64,000 bases of DNA from Pseudofrankia sp. DC12 (GTDB taxonomy: Bacteria; Actinomycetota; Actinomycetes; Frankiales; Frankiaceae): positions 1,095,238 to 1,159,237 of the forward strand of contig NZ_KQ031391.1 of the NCBI RefSeq assembly GCF_000966285.1, written 5' to 3'. Below are positions 33,488-42,579 of the stretch, in pieces (positions within the stretch are counted from its first letter, which is position 1; the number at the start of each line of letters is the position of its first letter). A program made the position numbers and the translations under genes. A model generated the notes under the pieces. It saw only the letters and a list, made by a program, of their open reading frames with translations. It made no database searches and was not told the DNA's origin.

Positions 33488-34740
33488 GTGGGACGCGGCT
33501 CGCGCCCGACGACCGGTACGTCGTCATCTCCGCCGACTGCCACGGGGGCGGCAGCATTCTCGGCTACCGCCCGTACCTGGAGAAGCGCTTCCTCGACGAC
33601 TTCGACGCCTGGGCCCGCGACTACGTCAACCCGTACTCGGACCTCGAAGGCGACCTCGGCCCGCGAAACTGGGACTCGTCCCGGCGGCTGGCCGACCTGG
33701 AGGCCGACGGCATCGTCGCCGAGGTGATCTACCCCAACACGGTGCCGCCGTTCTACCCGAACAGCTCCCTGGTCGAGCAGCCGCCGGCGCCGAACTCCGG
33801 CGACCTGGACCGGCGCTGGGCCGGCCTGCGCGCCCACAACCGGTGGATGGCCGACTTCTGCGCCGCCGCCCCGGGCCGGCGCGCCGGGATCGCGCAGATC
33901 ATGCTGCACGACGTGGCCGCGGCCGTCGCCGAGGTGCGGTGGGCCAAGGAGAACGGGCTGACCGGCGGGGTGCTGCTGCCGGGGGCGCCGCCCGGGTCGG
34001 GGGTGCCGGCGCTCTACGACCCCGAGTACTACGAGCCGCTGTGGGCGGTCTGCGCCGAGCTGGACCTGCCGGTCAACCACCACGCCGGATCGGCCGCGCC
34101 GCCGGCCGGCGAACGCGCCGAGGACAAGGTGATTCTCCTGCTGGAGGTCACCTGGTGGGCGCACCGGGCCTTCTCACACCTGCTGGTCGGCGGGGTGCTC
34201 GAGCGCCACCCCGGGCTGCGGCTGATCCTGGCCGAGCAGGGCACCGCGTGGATCCCGGCCGAGCTGGCCCGGCTCGACTACTTCTTCGACCGGATGGGCA
34301 CCGACCGGTCCGGCTCGCAGGAGGCCGTCTGGGGCCAGGAGCTCGTCGGCCGGATGTCGTGCACGCCGAGTGAGTACTTCGCCCGGCAGGTGTCGATCGG
34401 CGCGAGCTTCATCCGGGGCCACGAGATGCCGGCCGCGAGCCAGGTCGGCTTCGGCAAGATCATGTGGGGCAGCGACTACCCACACCGGGAGGGCAGCCAC
34501 CCGTTCTCGCGGGAGGCGCTGCGGGCCGCGTTCGCCGGCGTCGACCCGGTCGACGTCGAGCGGATGCTCGCGACGAACGCCGCCGCCGCGTACGGCTTCG
34601 ACCTCGACGCGCTGCGGCCGGTCGCCGACCGGTGCGGCCCGACCGTCGCCGAGATCGCCGAGCCGCTGAAACCCGCGTCCCTGCCGGCCGAGGCCGAGCA
34701 GTGTCCGGCCCTGATCGGCTACGGCACCCCCGCCAACTGA
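33484..34740 (+). CDS. Second amidohydrolase-2 family enzyme
   Basis: A 418-residue paralogue of the preceding gene. It keeps the same landmarks in the same order: SADCHGGG, VNHHAGSA, WGSDYPHREGSHPF and the tail FDLDALRPVADR (compare FDLDELRPIADR upstream). The start overlaps the upstream stop (ATGA), so the pair is co-translated in fixed ratio. Differences in the active-site loop (HHAG against HSGP) suggest distinct substrates or division of labour. Family and metal dependence by similarity; reaction unknown. Confidence 0.82.
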   Translation: MSGTRLAPDDRYVVISADCHGGGSILGYRPYLEKRFLDDFDAWARDYVNPYSDLEGDLGPRNWDSSRRLADLEADGIVAEVIYPNTVPPFYPNSSLVEQPPAPNSGDLDRRWAGLRAHNRWMADFCAAAPGRRAGIAQIMLHDVAAAVAEVRWAKENGLTGGVLLPGAPPGSGVPALYDPEYYEPLWAVCAELDLPVNHHAGSAAPPAGERAEDKVILLLEVTWWAHRAFSHLLVGGVLERHPGLRLILAEQGTAWIPAELARLDYFFDRMGTDRSGSQEAVWGQELVGRMSCTPSEYFARQVSIGASFIRGHEMPAASQVGFGKIMWGSDYPHREGSHPFSREALRAAFAGVDPVDVERMLATNAAAAYGFDLDALRPVADRCGPTVAEIAEPLKPASLPAEAEQCPALIGYGTPAN

Positions 34741-34799
34741 TCCACCCCGTCCGTGACGACCAGGTCCCAGGACGATCGCGATCCCCAGGAGGAGACGCC

Positions 34800-35597
34800 G
34801 TGGCCACCCGCATCCGATATGGCGCCCGCACCCCCGAGCAGCTGCGCAACCGCGAGGTCGAGGCGACCTCCGTCGGCACCTGGGCGACCTCGCTGGTCGC
34901 GATCTACGAGACCGACCCCGCGCTCGTCGCGGCCGTCTTACCCCCTCCGCTGGTGGCGTCCGTGCCGGAGCACGTCCGGGTCACGATCGCGCGGGTCGAC
35001 ATCCGCGACCTGCCGCCGTTCGGCGCCGGCACGTTCGCCGTCGGCGCCGGCCACGACGGGATCACCGGCGACTACGCGCTGACGATGCCGATGTCCACCG
35101 AACAGTCCGTCATCGGCGGCCGGGAGACGTTCGGCGAACCCAAGAAGATCGCCGGCGTCCGCCTGGACCTTGACGGCGAGCTCGCCGTCGGCACGCGGCT
35201 GACCGGCTCGTTCGCCCGGCTCGGCGTCACCTATGTCGAGATCGACGGGAGGCTCGTCGAGGCGCTGCCGCTGCCCGCCGACCGGGTGCGCACCAGCTTC
35301 TATCTGAAGTTCCAGCCCGCCCCGGACGGCAAGGGCTTCGACGACGACCCCGGCCTGGTGCACGTCCAGCGCCGGGAGAAGACCCGCGCGCTGTTCAGGG
35401 TCGACGGCGAGGTCATCCTGCGAGAGTCCCGGTTCGACCCGGTCGCGGACCTGCCGGTCCGTCGCCTCGTCGGGATCGAGATCGCCGAGCGGTCCAGCGT
35501 CCAGACCGGCGCGATCGTGCGCCGCCTGCCACAGGAGGACGTCATCCCGTTCGCGCACCAGCGTTACGACAACCTGTCCCCCGTCGGCGAGGAGTAG
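34800..35597 (+). CDS. Acetoacetate-decarboxylase-like protein
   Basis: A 265-residue protein of the ADC superfamily, GTG start with AGGAGG upstream. The segment GGRETFGEPKKIAG contains the lysine position that forms the Schiff base in acetoacetate decarboxylase. ADC-like proteins also catalyse aldol or hydration reactions. As third gene of the amidohydrolase operon it could decarboxylate or rearrange a beta-keto acid made by those enzymes. The role in the pathway is inferred. Confidence 0.78.
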   Translation: MATRIRYGARTPEQLRNREVEATSVGTWATSLVAIYETDPALVAAVLPPPLVASVPEHVRVTIARVDIRDLPPFGAGTFAVGAGHDGITGDYALTMPMSTEQSVIGGRETFGEPKKIAGVRLDLDGELAVGTRLTGSFARLGVTYVEIDGRLVEALPLPADRVRTSFYLKFQPAPDGKGFDDDPGLVHVQRREKTRALFRVDGEVILRESRFDPVADLPVRRLVGIEIAERSSVQTGAIVRRLPQEDVIPFAHQRYDNLSPVGEE

Positions 35598-35912
35598 GTT
35601 GCCCCACCTGGCCCGATGCTCTGCGACTTTGGCCCGGTACGCCCGGGTCACCGGGCGTTCGCCGACAGGCAGGCACCGACCGGCGGGGGTGGGTGGGCAC
35701 GTCGCGCCGGAGCAGCAAGCACCGCCGGGCTGAACACAGCCATACCTGATCCTCAGCCATGCCACCGCTGACCGACGGGCCGGGATTCTCATGCGCCCCG
35801 GCCCCGGCGCCGGCCCGGCCCCCGATGCCGCTGTGGTCCGCGGTCGCCCGTAGGCCCTGATGCCACCCGCCCGAGCGCCGGACCGGGCTGGCAGCCTGGC
35901 AGGATCGGCGCC
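35598..35912. other. 315-bp gap, no gene seen
   Basis: Holds a terminator-like hairpin just after the operon (listed separately). The remainder shows no coding frame with a recognisable product. It leads into the PIG-L gene. Confidence 0.6.
35640..35657 (+). terminator. Hairpin after amidohydrolase operon
   Basis: CGCCCGG and CCGGGCG form a 7-bp stem with a four-base loop, 43 bases after the ADC-like stop. No U-tract. Plausible actinobacterial terminator. Confidence 0.45.
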
Positions 35913-36782
35913 ATGGCGACGGTGGTCGCGTTCCACGCGCACCCGGACGACGAGGCGCTGTGGACCGGGGGAACGCTGGCCCTGCTGGCCACGGCGGGCC
36001 ACCGGGTCGTCATCGTGGTCGCGACGGACGGGGACATGGGCGATGGGCCGGCGGCCGGGGCTCGGCTCGCCGAGCTTTCCGCGAGCGCCGCGGCGCTGGG
36101 GGTCGCCCAGGTCGAGTATCTCGGCTACGCCGACAGTGGGCACGGGGCTTTGCTCTACCCGGACCCGGTCGGCCGGCGGCGGTTCGCCCGGGCCGATCTC
36201 GACGAGGCGGCCGGGAGGCTGGCCGCCGTGCTGCGGGCCGAGGCGGCTGACGTGCTGGTCAGCTATGACGCCCGCGGCGGCTACGGCCACCGTGACCATG
36301 TCCGCGTCCACGAGGTCGGCGCCCGCGCGGCCGAACTCGCTGGTGGCGTGCGGGTGCTGGAGGCGACCCTCCCCCGCGAGACCGTGGACCGGGGCGTCCG
36401 CCTCGCCCGGCTTCTCGCGTCCCTGCGGCCGAGTCGTCCGCACGGCCCCGCGTCGGGTCAGCAGCCGGGCGATCGGCCGGCCGGCGACCTGGACCGGGCC
36501 TACTCGCCGAACCCGCCGATGTTCACGCCCCGCCGGGAGATCGCGTACCGGGTCGACGTCGGCCGGTTCGCCCGGCGGAAGCGGGCGGCGCTCGCCGCCC
36601 ACGGCTCCCAGCTGCGCGGCCGTTCCGCGCCCGCCAGGCTGCGCCGCCTGGCCGTCCGCCTGCCTGTGGCACTGTTCGCGCTGCTCGGTGGCCACGAGTA
36701 CTTCAACGACCCGCTCGCCGGGCCTGGCGCGGCGTTCCTCGACGTCTTCCCGCCGGTCGACGGGGCCTCGCCGCCCCGGTGA
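35913..36782 (+). CDS. PIG-L/LmbE-family N-deacetylase
   Basis: A 289-residue zinc deacetylase of the MshB/LmbE type. The metal motif AHPDDEA is at residues 9-15 and the second ligand region is GYGHRDHVRVHEVG. Family members remove acetyl groups from N-acetylglucosaminyl compounds (mycothiol, teicoplanin-type antibiotics, GPI). The C-terminal half (RRKRAALAAHGSQLR, GGHEYFND) fits the mycothiol S-conjugate amidase-like branch, but the exact substrate is not fixed. ATG 35913 chosen by homology-like N-terminus MATVVAFHAHPDDE. Confidence 0.87.
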   Translation: MATVVAFHAHPDDEALWTGGTLALLATAGHRVVIVVATDGDMGDGPAAGARLAELSASAAALGVAQVEYLGYADSGHGALLYPDPVGRRRFARADLDEAAGRLAAVLRAEAADVLVSYDARGGYGHRDHVRVHEVGARAAELAGGVRVLEATLPRETVDRGVRLARLLASLRPSRPHGPASGQQPGDRPAGDLDRAYSPNPPMFTPRREIAYRVDVGRFARRKRAALAAHGSQLRGRSAPARLRRLAVRLPVALFALLGGHEYFNDPLAGPGAAFLDVFPPVDGASPPR

Positions 36783-36831
36783 CCCCCGCGCCGCGACCCG
36801 GCCTGTCGGTGCTCGGACCTACCGTGGACGT

Positions 36832-37095
36832 ATGTGCAGGAACATCACTGAGCTACGAGGGCTGGAACCGCCGGCGACCGACGAGGAGATCGCCGCGGCC
36901 GCGCTGCAGTTCGTCCGCAAGGTCAGCGGGTTGCGGCAGCCTCCGCCTGGGGCCGCCGAGGCCTTCGAGACGGCGGCGGCCGAGGTCGCGGCCTCGGTCC
37001 ACCGGCTGTTGGAGGCACTGCCGGCCCGCCGTCAGCCGCCGGCCACGGTCCCGCCGCTGCGTCGCCCCGAGGTCCGCGCCCGCCTCGGACGCTGA
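36832..37095 (+). CDS. DUF2277 family protein
   Basis: An 87-residue protein with the DUF2277 signature at the extreme N-terminus (MCRNITELRGLEPPATDEEI) and ALQFVRKVSGLRQPP. Conserved Cys2 and the short length match the family. Function unknown. ATG 36832 fits because the family always starts MCRNI. Confidence 0.88.
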   Translation: MCRNITELRGLEPPATDEEIAAAALQFVRKVSGLRQPPPGAAEAFETAAAEVAASVHRLLEALPARRQPPATVPPLRRPEVRARLGR

Positions 37096-37264
37096 CGGCA
37101 CACGGAACGGCGCCGGAAGGCGGACGCTGACGCGTGCCGCGGGCGATCGCGGGGCCAGAATGGGGCTCCCAGATCGTCGATCCCCTCTCCCGCCACGCCG
37201 GCGGCAAGATCCGCGAAGTGGACCTCCACGCCCGTTTCGGGGCCGTGGTCAGCAAGCCAGCCGG

Positions 37265-38221
37265 TCAGCGGGCGGGCCGGCGTAGGACCGTGAGCCGGCC
37301 GCGCGGCCCGCGACAGCCAGTCGGTGCCAGTGCTGGCGTCGGCGCCAGCGTCGCCTCGTCGGGCAGTCGGCTGGTGCTCGTGGCCAGGACAGAGCCGGCG
37401 AGGATCAGCGCGAAGCCGGCGCCGATGGTCCAGGTCAGCGGCTCCCCGAGAATGACCGCGCCGGCCGCCACCGCGACAGCCGGGTTCACGTAGGTGATCA
37501 CGACCGAGCGGGCGCTGCCGGCCTCGCGGATCAGCGCGAAGAACAGCACGAACGCCGTCGCGGTGCACACCAGCCCGAGACCGGCCAGCGCGCCGAGGAC
37601 CCGCCCGCTGGGCATGGCGTGCGGCCAGGTCGCGATCGCCGGGCCTACGTAGACCAGCGCCGCGAGCGACACGCAGGCGGCGGTCATCGGCAGCGGCGGC
37701 ACGTCGCCGAGCTTCCGGGCGGCGATCATGGGGGCGACCGTGTAGCAGACCGCGCAGATCAGCACCTCGGCGACCGGCCAGACACCGACATGGCTGATGC
37801 CAGGGACGGCGAGCACGGTCACGCCGCCGGTCCCGACCGCGAGGCCCAGCCAGCGCGCCGGGGTGACCCGCTCCGCGCCACCCGCGAACCGGCTCAGCAC
37901 CACCGCGACGACGGGCGTCGCCGCGATCAGCAGGCCCGTCAGCGAGCTGGACAGCCGCCGCTCGGCGTCCGAGAGCAGAATCCACGGCCCGACGATCTCG
38001 ATGCAGGCGAACGCGACGATCGGCTTCCAGTGCCGGCGCACCTGCGCCAGCCCGGGCCGGTCGCGCAGCGCCACCGGCAGCAGCACCAACGCTCCGACGG
38101 CCGTGCGCGCCAGCACGATCACCGGCCCCGACACGTCCTGCACCGCGACCTTGATCAGAAGATACGGAATTCCCCAGATCACACTCATCGCGGCGAACAG
38201 CAACCACCCTCGCCGGCTCAC
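37265..38221 (-). CDS. EamA-type (DMT) transporter
   Basis: A 318-residue membrane protein with ten predicted helices in two EamA repeats, beginning WLLFAAMSVIWGIPYLLIKV and, in the second half, SVVITYVNPAVAVAAGAVIL with LGEPLT. Drug/metabolite exporters of this family carry amino acids or other small metabolites. GTG start overlaps the CGNR regulator stop (GTGA), so both are one operon. The last 45 residues are Arg/Pro-rich and probably cytoplasmic. Confidence 0.88.
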   Translation of the reverse strand: MSRRGWLLFAAMSVIWGIPYLLIKVAVQDVSGPVIVLARTAVGALVLLPVALRDRPGLAQVRRHWKPIVAFACIEIVGPWILLSDAERRLSSSLTGLLIAATPVVAVVLSRFAGGAERVTPARWLGLAVGTGGVTVLAVPGISHVGVWPVAEVLICAVCYTVAPMIAARKLGDVPPLPMTAACVSLAALVYVGPAIATWPHAMPSGRVLGALAGLGLVCTATAFVLFFALIREAGSARSVVITYVNPAVAVAAGAVILGEPLTWTIGAGFALILAGSVLATSTSRLPDEATLAPTPALAPTGCRGPRGRLTVLRRPAR

Positions 38222-38775
38222 TGGCTGCCTCCGGGCACCTTCTGGGTCGAGCGGCGGGCGCGGTACGCGGCGACGGCCTCGCGGTTGCCGCAGGTGGTGG
38301 AGCAGAAGCGGCGGGAGCGGTTGCGGGAGAGGTCGATGACCAGGCCGTCGCAGCCGTCGGCGGCGCAGACGGCCAGCCGGGACAGCTCGTCGGCGCGGAT
38401 CAGGTCGACCATCGCCATCGCGGTCTCGACCATGATCCGTTCGGCGAACGGCGCGTCGGGGGAGATCGCGTGGACGTGCCAGTCGAAGCCGCCGTGGCGG
38501 ACGAGCAGCGGGACGGCGTGGGCGGCGGCGAGCAGGCGGTTGACCAGTTCGGCGGCGTCGTCGCGGTCACTGGTGAGCAGCCGGCGCAGGTCGGCGCGCA
38601 GCGCCCGGACGGCCGCGAGCTCGACCTCGTCGTCGTCCCGGCGGCCCGTGTAGTGGAACTCGTCGAAGAAGTCGTCCAGCTGTCCGACCGTCTCCAGGGT
38701 GTCCGGATGCTCGGCCGAGTTGACCAGCCACACCGCCGCAAGCAGCGACGCCTCGGTGTCATGAGCGAACAGCAT
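38218..38775 (-). CDS. ABATE/CGNR zinc-finger regulator
   Basis: A 185-residue putative stress-type transcription factor. The N-terminal ABATE domain (WLVNSAEHPDTLETVGQLDD) is followed by a C-terminal CGNR zinc finger: LAVCAADGCDGLVIDLSRN, then RRFCSTTCGNREAVAAYRAR. Four cysteines bind zinc. Translationally coupled to the EamA transporter and divergent from a second EamA gene; the short A+T-rich gap (38776-38830, with TTGACATATTACA) is its likely target. Confidence 0.87.
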   Translation of the reverse strand: MLFAHDTEASLLAAVWLVNSAEHPDTLETVGQLDDFFDEFHYTGRRDDDEVELAAVRALRADLRRLLTSDRDDAAELVNRLLAAAHAVPLLVRHGGFDWHVHAISPDAPFAERIMVETAMAMVDLIRADELSRLAVCAADGCDGLVIDLSRNRSRRFCSTTCGNREAVAAYRARRSTQKVPGGSQ

Positions 38776-38830
38776 GTTGACATATTACACTTCCGCCCCA
38801 TACCGTCATGAGCCACGGGGTCCTTGACAC

Positions 38831-40006
38831 ATGACACAAAGGCGGCGGCGCGTGGGTAGCGAGACGGGTACGGCCCAGGGCTCGGGCGGAGCCCGGGCGG
38901 CGAGGGTGGCCGGCGGGCCGGCTGCCGGGACGGCGTTGGCGCTGGTGGCGGCCGGGTCGTTCGGGCTTTCCGGGGCGCTCGCCCGCGGGCTGCTGGACTC
39001 CGGCTGGACCGCCGGAGCCGCCGTCCTGGCCAGGGTGACGCTCGCGGCACTGGCGCTGCTGGGGCCGGCCCTGGTCGCGCTGCGGCGGCGCTGGTGGCTG
39101 CTGCGGCGCAACGTCGGCCTGATCATCGCCTACGGGCTCATCGCCATCGCCGGCTGCCAGCTCTGCTACTTCAACGCCGTCATGCACATGGAGGTCTCCG
39201 CGGCACTGCTGCTGGAGTACACCTCGCCGGTGGCCGTGGTGCTGTGGCTGTGGGCCCGGCGGGGCCAGCGGCCGGGGTCGCGCACCGTCCTGGGCGCCGT
39301 GCTGTGCGCGCTCGGACTGGTGGGGGTTCTCGACCTGGTCGCCGGCCTGCAGGTGAGCTTCATCGGCGTGCTGTGGGCGGCCGGAGCGATGGTCGGCGCG
39401 GCGATCTACTTCGTCCTGTCGGCGGCGGACGACACCGGGCTGCCGCCGATCGTGCTGGCCGCCGGCGCTCTGGTCGTGGGCGCTCTCGGTCTGCTCGCGG
39501 CCGGGGTTGTCGGCATCGTGCCGATGGCGATGTCGACGGGGCCGGTCAGGTATCAGAACCTGACGATGCCGTGGTGGCTGCCGGTCGCGCTTCTCGGGCT
39601 GGTGACCTGCGCGCTGCCCTACTGGGCCGGGATCGCCGCCAGCCGGCTGCTCGGGCCCCGCCTGGCCTCGTTCGTCTCCCTTTTCGAGGTGCTCTCCGCG
39701 CTCGTGTTCGCCTGGCTGCTGCTCGGCGAGCTGCCACGACCAGTCCAGCTGGTCGGCGGCCTGCTCGTCCTGGCCGGCATCATGACCGTCCGCTCCGGCG
39801 AGTCGGCCATCGCGGCCGGCGAGGGACCGGAGGCCGTCGCCACGGCGGCCGGCCTCGGTGGGCACCCGCGTCACGACTGGCGCCGGGCAGCCCGCGTCCG
39901 GGCCACCCGGCGCGCGGCCGCGCGGGCTCGGCGGGTCCAGGCCAGCCCGGTTCGCGGGCCGGCTGAGACGACGGCCGCGGCGGTCAGCCGAAGTCAGCCG
40001 GGCTGA
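38831..40006 (+). CDS. Second EamA-type transporter
   Basis: A 391-residue DMT exporter, ten helices (ALALVAAGSFGLSGALARGL at the start; VSLFEVLSALVFAWLLLGEL in the second repeat). An extra 75-residue Ala/Arg-rich tail follows the last helix. Start ATG 38831 is 55 bases from the divergent CGNR regulator. The 3' end overlaps the convergent VOC gene by 23 bases. Substrate unknown. Confidence 0.86.
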   Translation: MTQRRRRVGSETGTAQGSGGARAARVAGGPAAGTALALVAAGSFGLSGALARGLLDSGWTAGAAVLARVTLAALALLGPALVALRRRWWLLRRNVGLIIAYGLIAIAGCQLCYFNAVMHMEVSAALLLEYTSPVAVVLWLWARRGQRPGSRTVLGAVLCALGLVGVLDLVAGLQVSFIGVLWAAGAMVGAAIYFVLSAADDTGLPPIVLAAGALVVGALGLLAAGVVGIVPMAMSTGPVRYQNLTMPWWLPVALLGLVTCALPYWAGIAASRLLGPRLASFVSLFEVLSALVFAWLLLGELPRPVQLVGGLLVLAGIMTVRSGESAIAAGEGPEAVATAAGLGGHPRHDWRRAARVRATRRAAARARRVQASPVRGPAETTAAAVSRSQPG

Positions 40007-40412
40007 ACGCCTTGGGCTCCACCAGCACCAGCCAGTTGCCGGAGACATCGCGGATGACGGCCTCGACCCCGTAGGGACGGTCGGCCGGCTCCTGGACGAA
40101 CTCGACGCCCTTGGCGCTCAGTTCCTCGTAGGTCTTGCGGCAGTCGTCGACCTTGAGGCCGAGGCCGCCGAGCTGGCCCTTGCCGAGCTGGCGGCGGTAG
40201 AAGTCGGCGGCCTCCGCGTCGAGCGGCGGGCCGGGGATCATCAGGGTGATCGTCAGCTCCGGCTGGCTCGGGTGGCCGACCTCCAGCCAGCGGAAGCCCT
40301 CACCCATGGTCACGTCGGTGCGGACCTCGAAGCCGAGCGCGTCGACGTAGAAGTCGCGAGCCTTCTCCTGGTCGAGGCAGTAGCTGGTCACCAGCGAGAT
40401 GTTTGTGATCAT
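39984..40412 (-). CDS. VOC-family (glyoxalase/bleomycin-resistance-like) protein
   Basis: A 142-residue metal-binding fold protein with two beta-alpha-beta-beta-beta modules. It begins NISLVTSYCLDQEKARDFYV, has the second-module GLGLKVDDCRKTYEELSAKG and ends VIRDVSGNWLVLVEP with the glutamate ligand. Encoded 65 bases after an araC-type gene on the same strand; this AraC/VOC pairing is common and suggests the VOC protein modifies or binds the signal. Substrate unknown. Confidence 0.87.
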   Translation of the reverse strand: MITNISLVTSYCLDQEKARDFYVDALGFEVRTDVTMGEGFRWLEVGHPSQPELTITLMIPGPPLDAEAADFYRRQLGKGQLGGLGLKVDDCRKTYEELSAKGVEFVQEPADRPYGVEAVIRDVSGNWLVLVEPKAFSPADFG

Positions 40413-40477
40413 GAACTCAGCCTAGGGCAGCCGGTCCGGCTCGGGCTTCTCCGAGATTGCGCATGTCCCGAGGCCGA

Positions 40478-40951
40478 TCACCGGTCGGCACGGCCGGTCG
40501 CGCCGCCGGCGGGATCGCTGCCGCCGGCGGTGCCGCGCAGGTCCATCGAGCCGCGCATGAACAGGAAGCAGCCGGGAACATGCGGGGCGCCGCGGGCGGC
40601 CCAGCGGTCCCGGTAGGCCGTCGGGCTCTCGCCGACAAGCTGCGTGAAGCGCGCGGAGAACGAGCCAAGGCTCGCGAAACCGACCATCATGCAGCTCTCG
40701 GTGATGGTCAGGTTGGCGTGGCGCAACAGGTCCTGGGCCCGCTCGATCCGGCGACGGGTCAGGTAACGGATCGGCGTCTCGTCGTAGGTGGCCTCGAAGC
40801 AGCGGACCAGGTGGTACTTCGACACGGCCGCGACCCTGGCCAGCTCGTCGAGGTCCAGCGGCTCCCGGTAGTGCCGGTCGATGTGGTCCCGGACCCGCCG
40901 CAGGTGTGGCAACAGTTCCAACGGCACCACCCGGGTCCCGGTCGTCACCAT
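40478..40951 (-). CDS. AraC-family regulator
   Basis: A 157-residue short AraC protein that is mostly DNA-binding domain: first helix-turn-helix DLDELARVAAVSKYHLVRCF, second SCMMVGFASLGSFSARFTQL with GESPTAYRDRW. No sensor domain, so it may act with the VOC protein downstream. Start 40951 has AGGAGA upstream; the frame to 41149 is unsupported. Confidence 0.88.
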   Translation of the reverse strand: MVTTGTRVVPLELLPHLRRVRDHIDRHYREPLDLDELARVAAVSKYHLVRCFEATYDETPIRYLTRRRIERAQDLLRHANLTITESCMMVGFASLGSFSARFTQLVGESPTAYRDRWAARGAPHVPGCFLFMRGSMDLRGTAGGSDPAGGATGRADR

Positions 40952-40997
40952 CGCTCGTTCTCCTGTCCTTGGTTCCGGTCTCACGCGGCCAGCGACG

Positions 40998-41612
40998 TCA
41001 GTCCGGGGAGCCGAACTCACGGACGGCCCGGTCGATGCGGCGGTCCGGGACGATCCAGCTGAGGGCGACGAGGACGTAGCAGCCAATGGCGATCGCGACA
41101 CCGAGCTCGTGCGGGGTGCTGACGAACTGCGCGGACAGGATGCCGGCAAGGTAGAACAACGGTGACAGCTTGCCCTTGAGATCCCGGCCGACAGCCTGCC
41201 TGAGCTGGGACTCAGCCCCTTGGCCGCGGATGATCACTTGTTGCAGGACGAAATAGGCGATCGCCGCGAAAAGCAGGTTCACCCCGTAGATGACGACCGG
41301 GGTGCGGGCGTAGTCTGTCTCGTCCATCCAGGCGGTGGTGAACGGGAAGAGCGAGAGCCAGAACAGCAGCCCGAGGTTTGCCCACAGGACCCCGCCAGCG
41401 ACCTGGCGGACCAGCTGGAACATGTGGTGATGGTTGTTCCAGTAGATGCCGACGTAGACGAAGCTGAGCACATAGCTGAGCAGGGCCTTGCCTGCGGTGT
41501 GCCGAAGGTCGGCGAACGTGTCCCCCTCGGGAACCTTCAGCTCCAGGACCATGATCGTGATGATGATGGCCAGGACGCCGTCGCTGAAGGCCTCCAGCCG
41601 GCTGGTCCTCAC
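40998..41612 (-). CDS. TMEM175-family (DUF1211) potassium channel-like protein
   Basis: A 204-residue membrane protein of the bacterial TMEM175 family. The signature RLEAFSDGVLAIIITIMVLE (R...FSDG) forms the pore-lining first helix; about five more helices follow, including YVLSFVYVGIYWNNHHHMFQ. Family members are K+-selective channels lacking the classical selectivity filter. Single-domain, so a homotetramer is expected. Confidence 0.9.
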   Translation of the reverse strand: MRTSRLEAFSDGVLAIIITIMVLELKVPEGDTFADLRHTAGKALLSYVLSFVYVGIYWNNHHHMFQLVRQVAGGVLWANLGLLFWLSLFPFTTAWMDETDYARTPVVIYGVNLLFAAIAYFVLQQVIIRGQGAESQLRQAVGRDLKGKLSPLFYLAGILSAQFVSTPHELGVAIAIGCYVLVALSWIVPDRRIDRAVREFGSPD

Positions 41613-41725
41613 CGGGCGCCCGCCTCAGCGCCGTCGATCTCCGGGCCCGTCGCCGCGCCGCTCCCAGGTGTCCGCATATCGCTATGAGAGCATCCCGCGC
41701 GGACCGGCCCTGGCCCAGGCCCTGT

Positions 41726-42463
41726 TCAGGACCGCTTGTTCGCCCAGCCACCGGTCGCCGCGTGGACGCGGGCGGTCGCGGCGACGACCGCGATCAGCAG
41801 GGCGACCGCGATCAGCAGCTCCCATCGGCCGTGGCCGTGCTCGATCACCATCGCGCCGGTCAGCGCTCCGACGAACAGGCACCCGACCGACACGACTCGC
41901 CGGCCGATCTGGCGGTTCCCACTCCCGTTGGCGGCGGTGTCCGCCAGGATGCCGGTGATCGTCCGGGTCATCACGGTCGTCGTCAGGCCGGGCACGGCCA
42001 ACGTCAGGACGGTCGCGTTCTGAAGACCCATGCCGACAGCGAGCAGGCTGATCATCGCCGTCGCGGCGCCATCCGAGTAGGGACGGGCCAGGGTGACATC
42101 GAGGACGAACGCGAGCACGACCAGTACCGTCTGTCCGCTGACCGCGACGAACAGCTGGTGGCCTCGGTGCCCGCCGTGGAGGTGCGCGATCCGGCCGCCC
42201 GCCAGCGCACCCACCACGAACGCGCTGATCGCGAGCAGTGAGGCCCACCAGACGAACTCGCGTGACCCGCCCAGCGAGAATGCGAGAAAGACGACGTTGC
42301 CCGTCATGTTCGCGACGAAGACATGCCGAAGCTCCAGATAGCTGAACGCATCGACCAGTCCGGTCACGAAGGTCAGCACGACCAGCAGCGCCGGAAGCGG
42401 CCCGGACGGGTCGTCGCGCGCCGGCACGATGGTGCGCCAGGCATCCAGCAGGTTCTCTCGCAT
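41726..42463 (-). CDS. YoaK/DUF1275 membrane protein
   Basis: A 245-residue integral membrane protein with about six helices. LTFVTGLVDAFSYLELRHVF, VANMTGNVVFLAF and the later GLQNATVLTLAVPGLTTTVM with TRTITGILAD are family hallmarks. Function unknown; transporter-like. GGAGGTGG precedes ATG 42463. Confidence 0.88.
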   Translation of the reverse strand: MRENLLDAWRTIVPARDDPSGPLPALLVVLTFVTGLVDAFSYLELRHVFVANMTGNVVFLAFSLGGSREFVWWASLLAISAFVVGALAGGRIAHLHGGHRGHQLFVAVSGQTVLVVLAFVLDVTLARPYSDGAATAMISLLAVGMGLQNATVLTLAVPGLTTTVMTRTITGILADTAANGSGNRQIGRRVVSVGCLFVGALTGAMVIEHGHGRWELLIAVALLIAVVAATARVHAATGGWANKRS

Positions 42464-42579
42464 CCGGCCACCTCCGGCGAGGCCCGCCCCCGGGCGCCCG
42501 ATTCCCACAACGAGAGCACGGATCCGGCCCGTCGACCCGTCGGGCCGGCCTCCTGGCGGCGCGGCCGCGACCGCTCCGA

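Noticed and set aside
37134-37493. Plus-strand frame with GPEWGSQIVDPLSRHAGGK
   Set aside because: The first part looks coding-like but most of it is antisense to the EamA gene, with no start signal and no recognised family.
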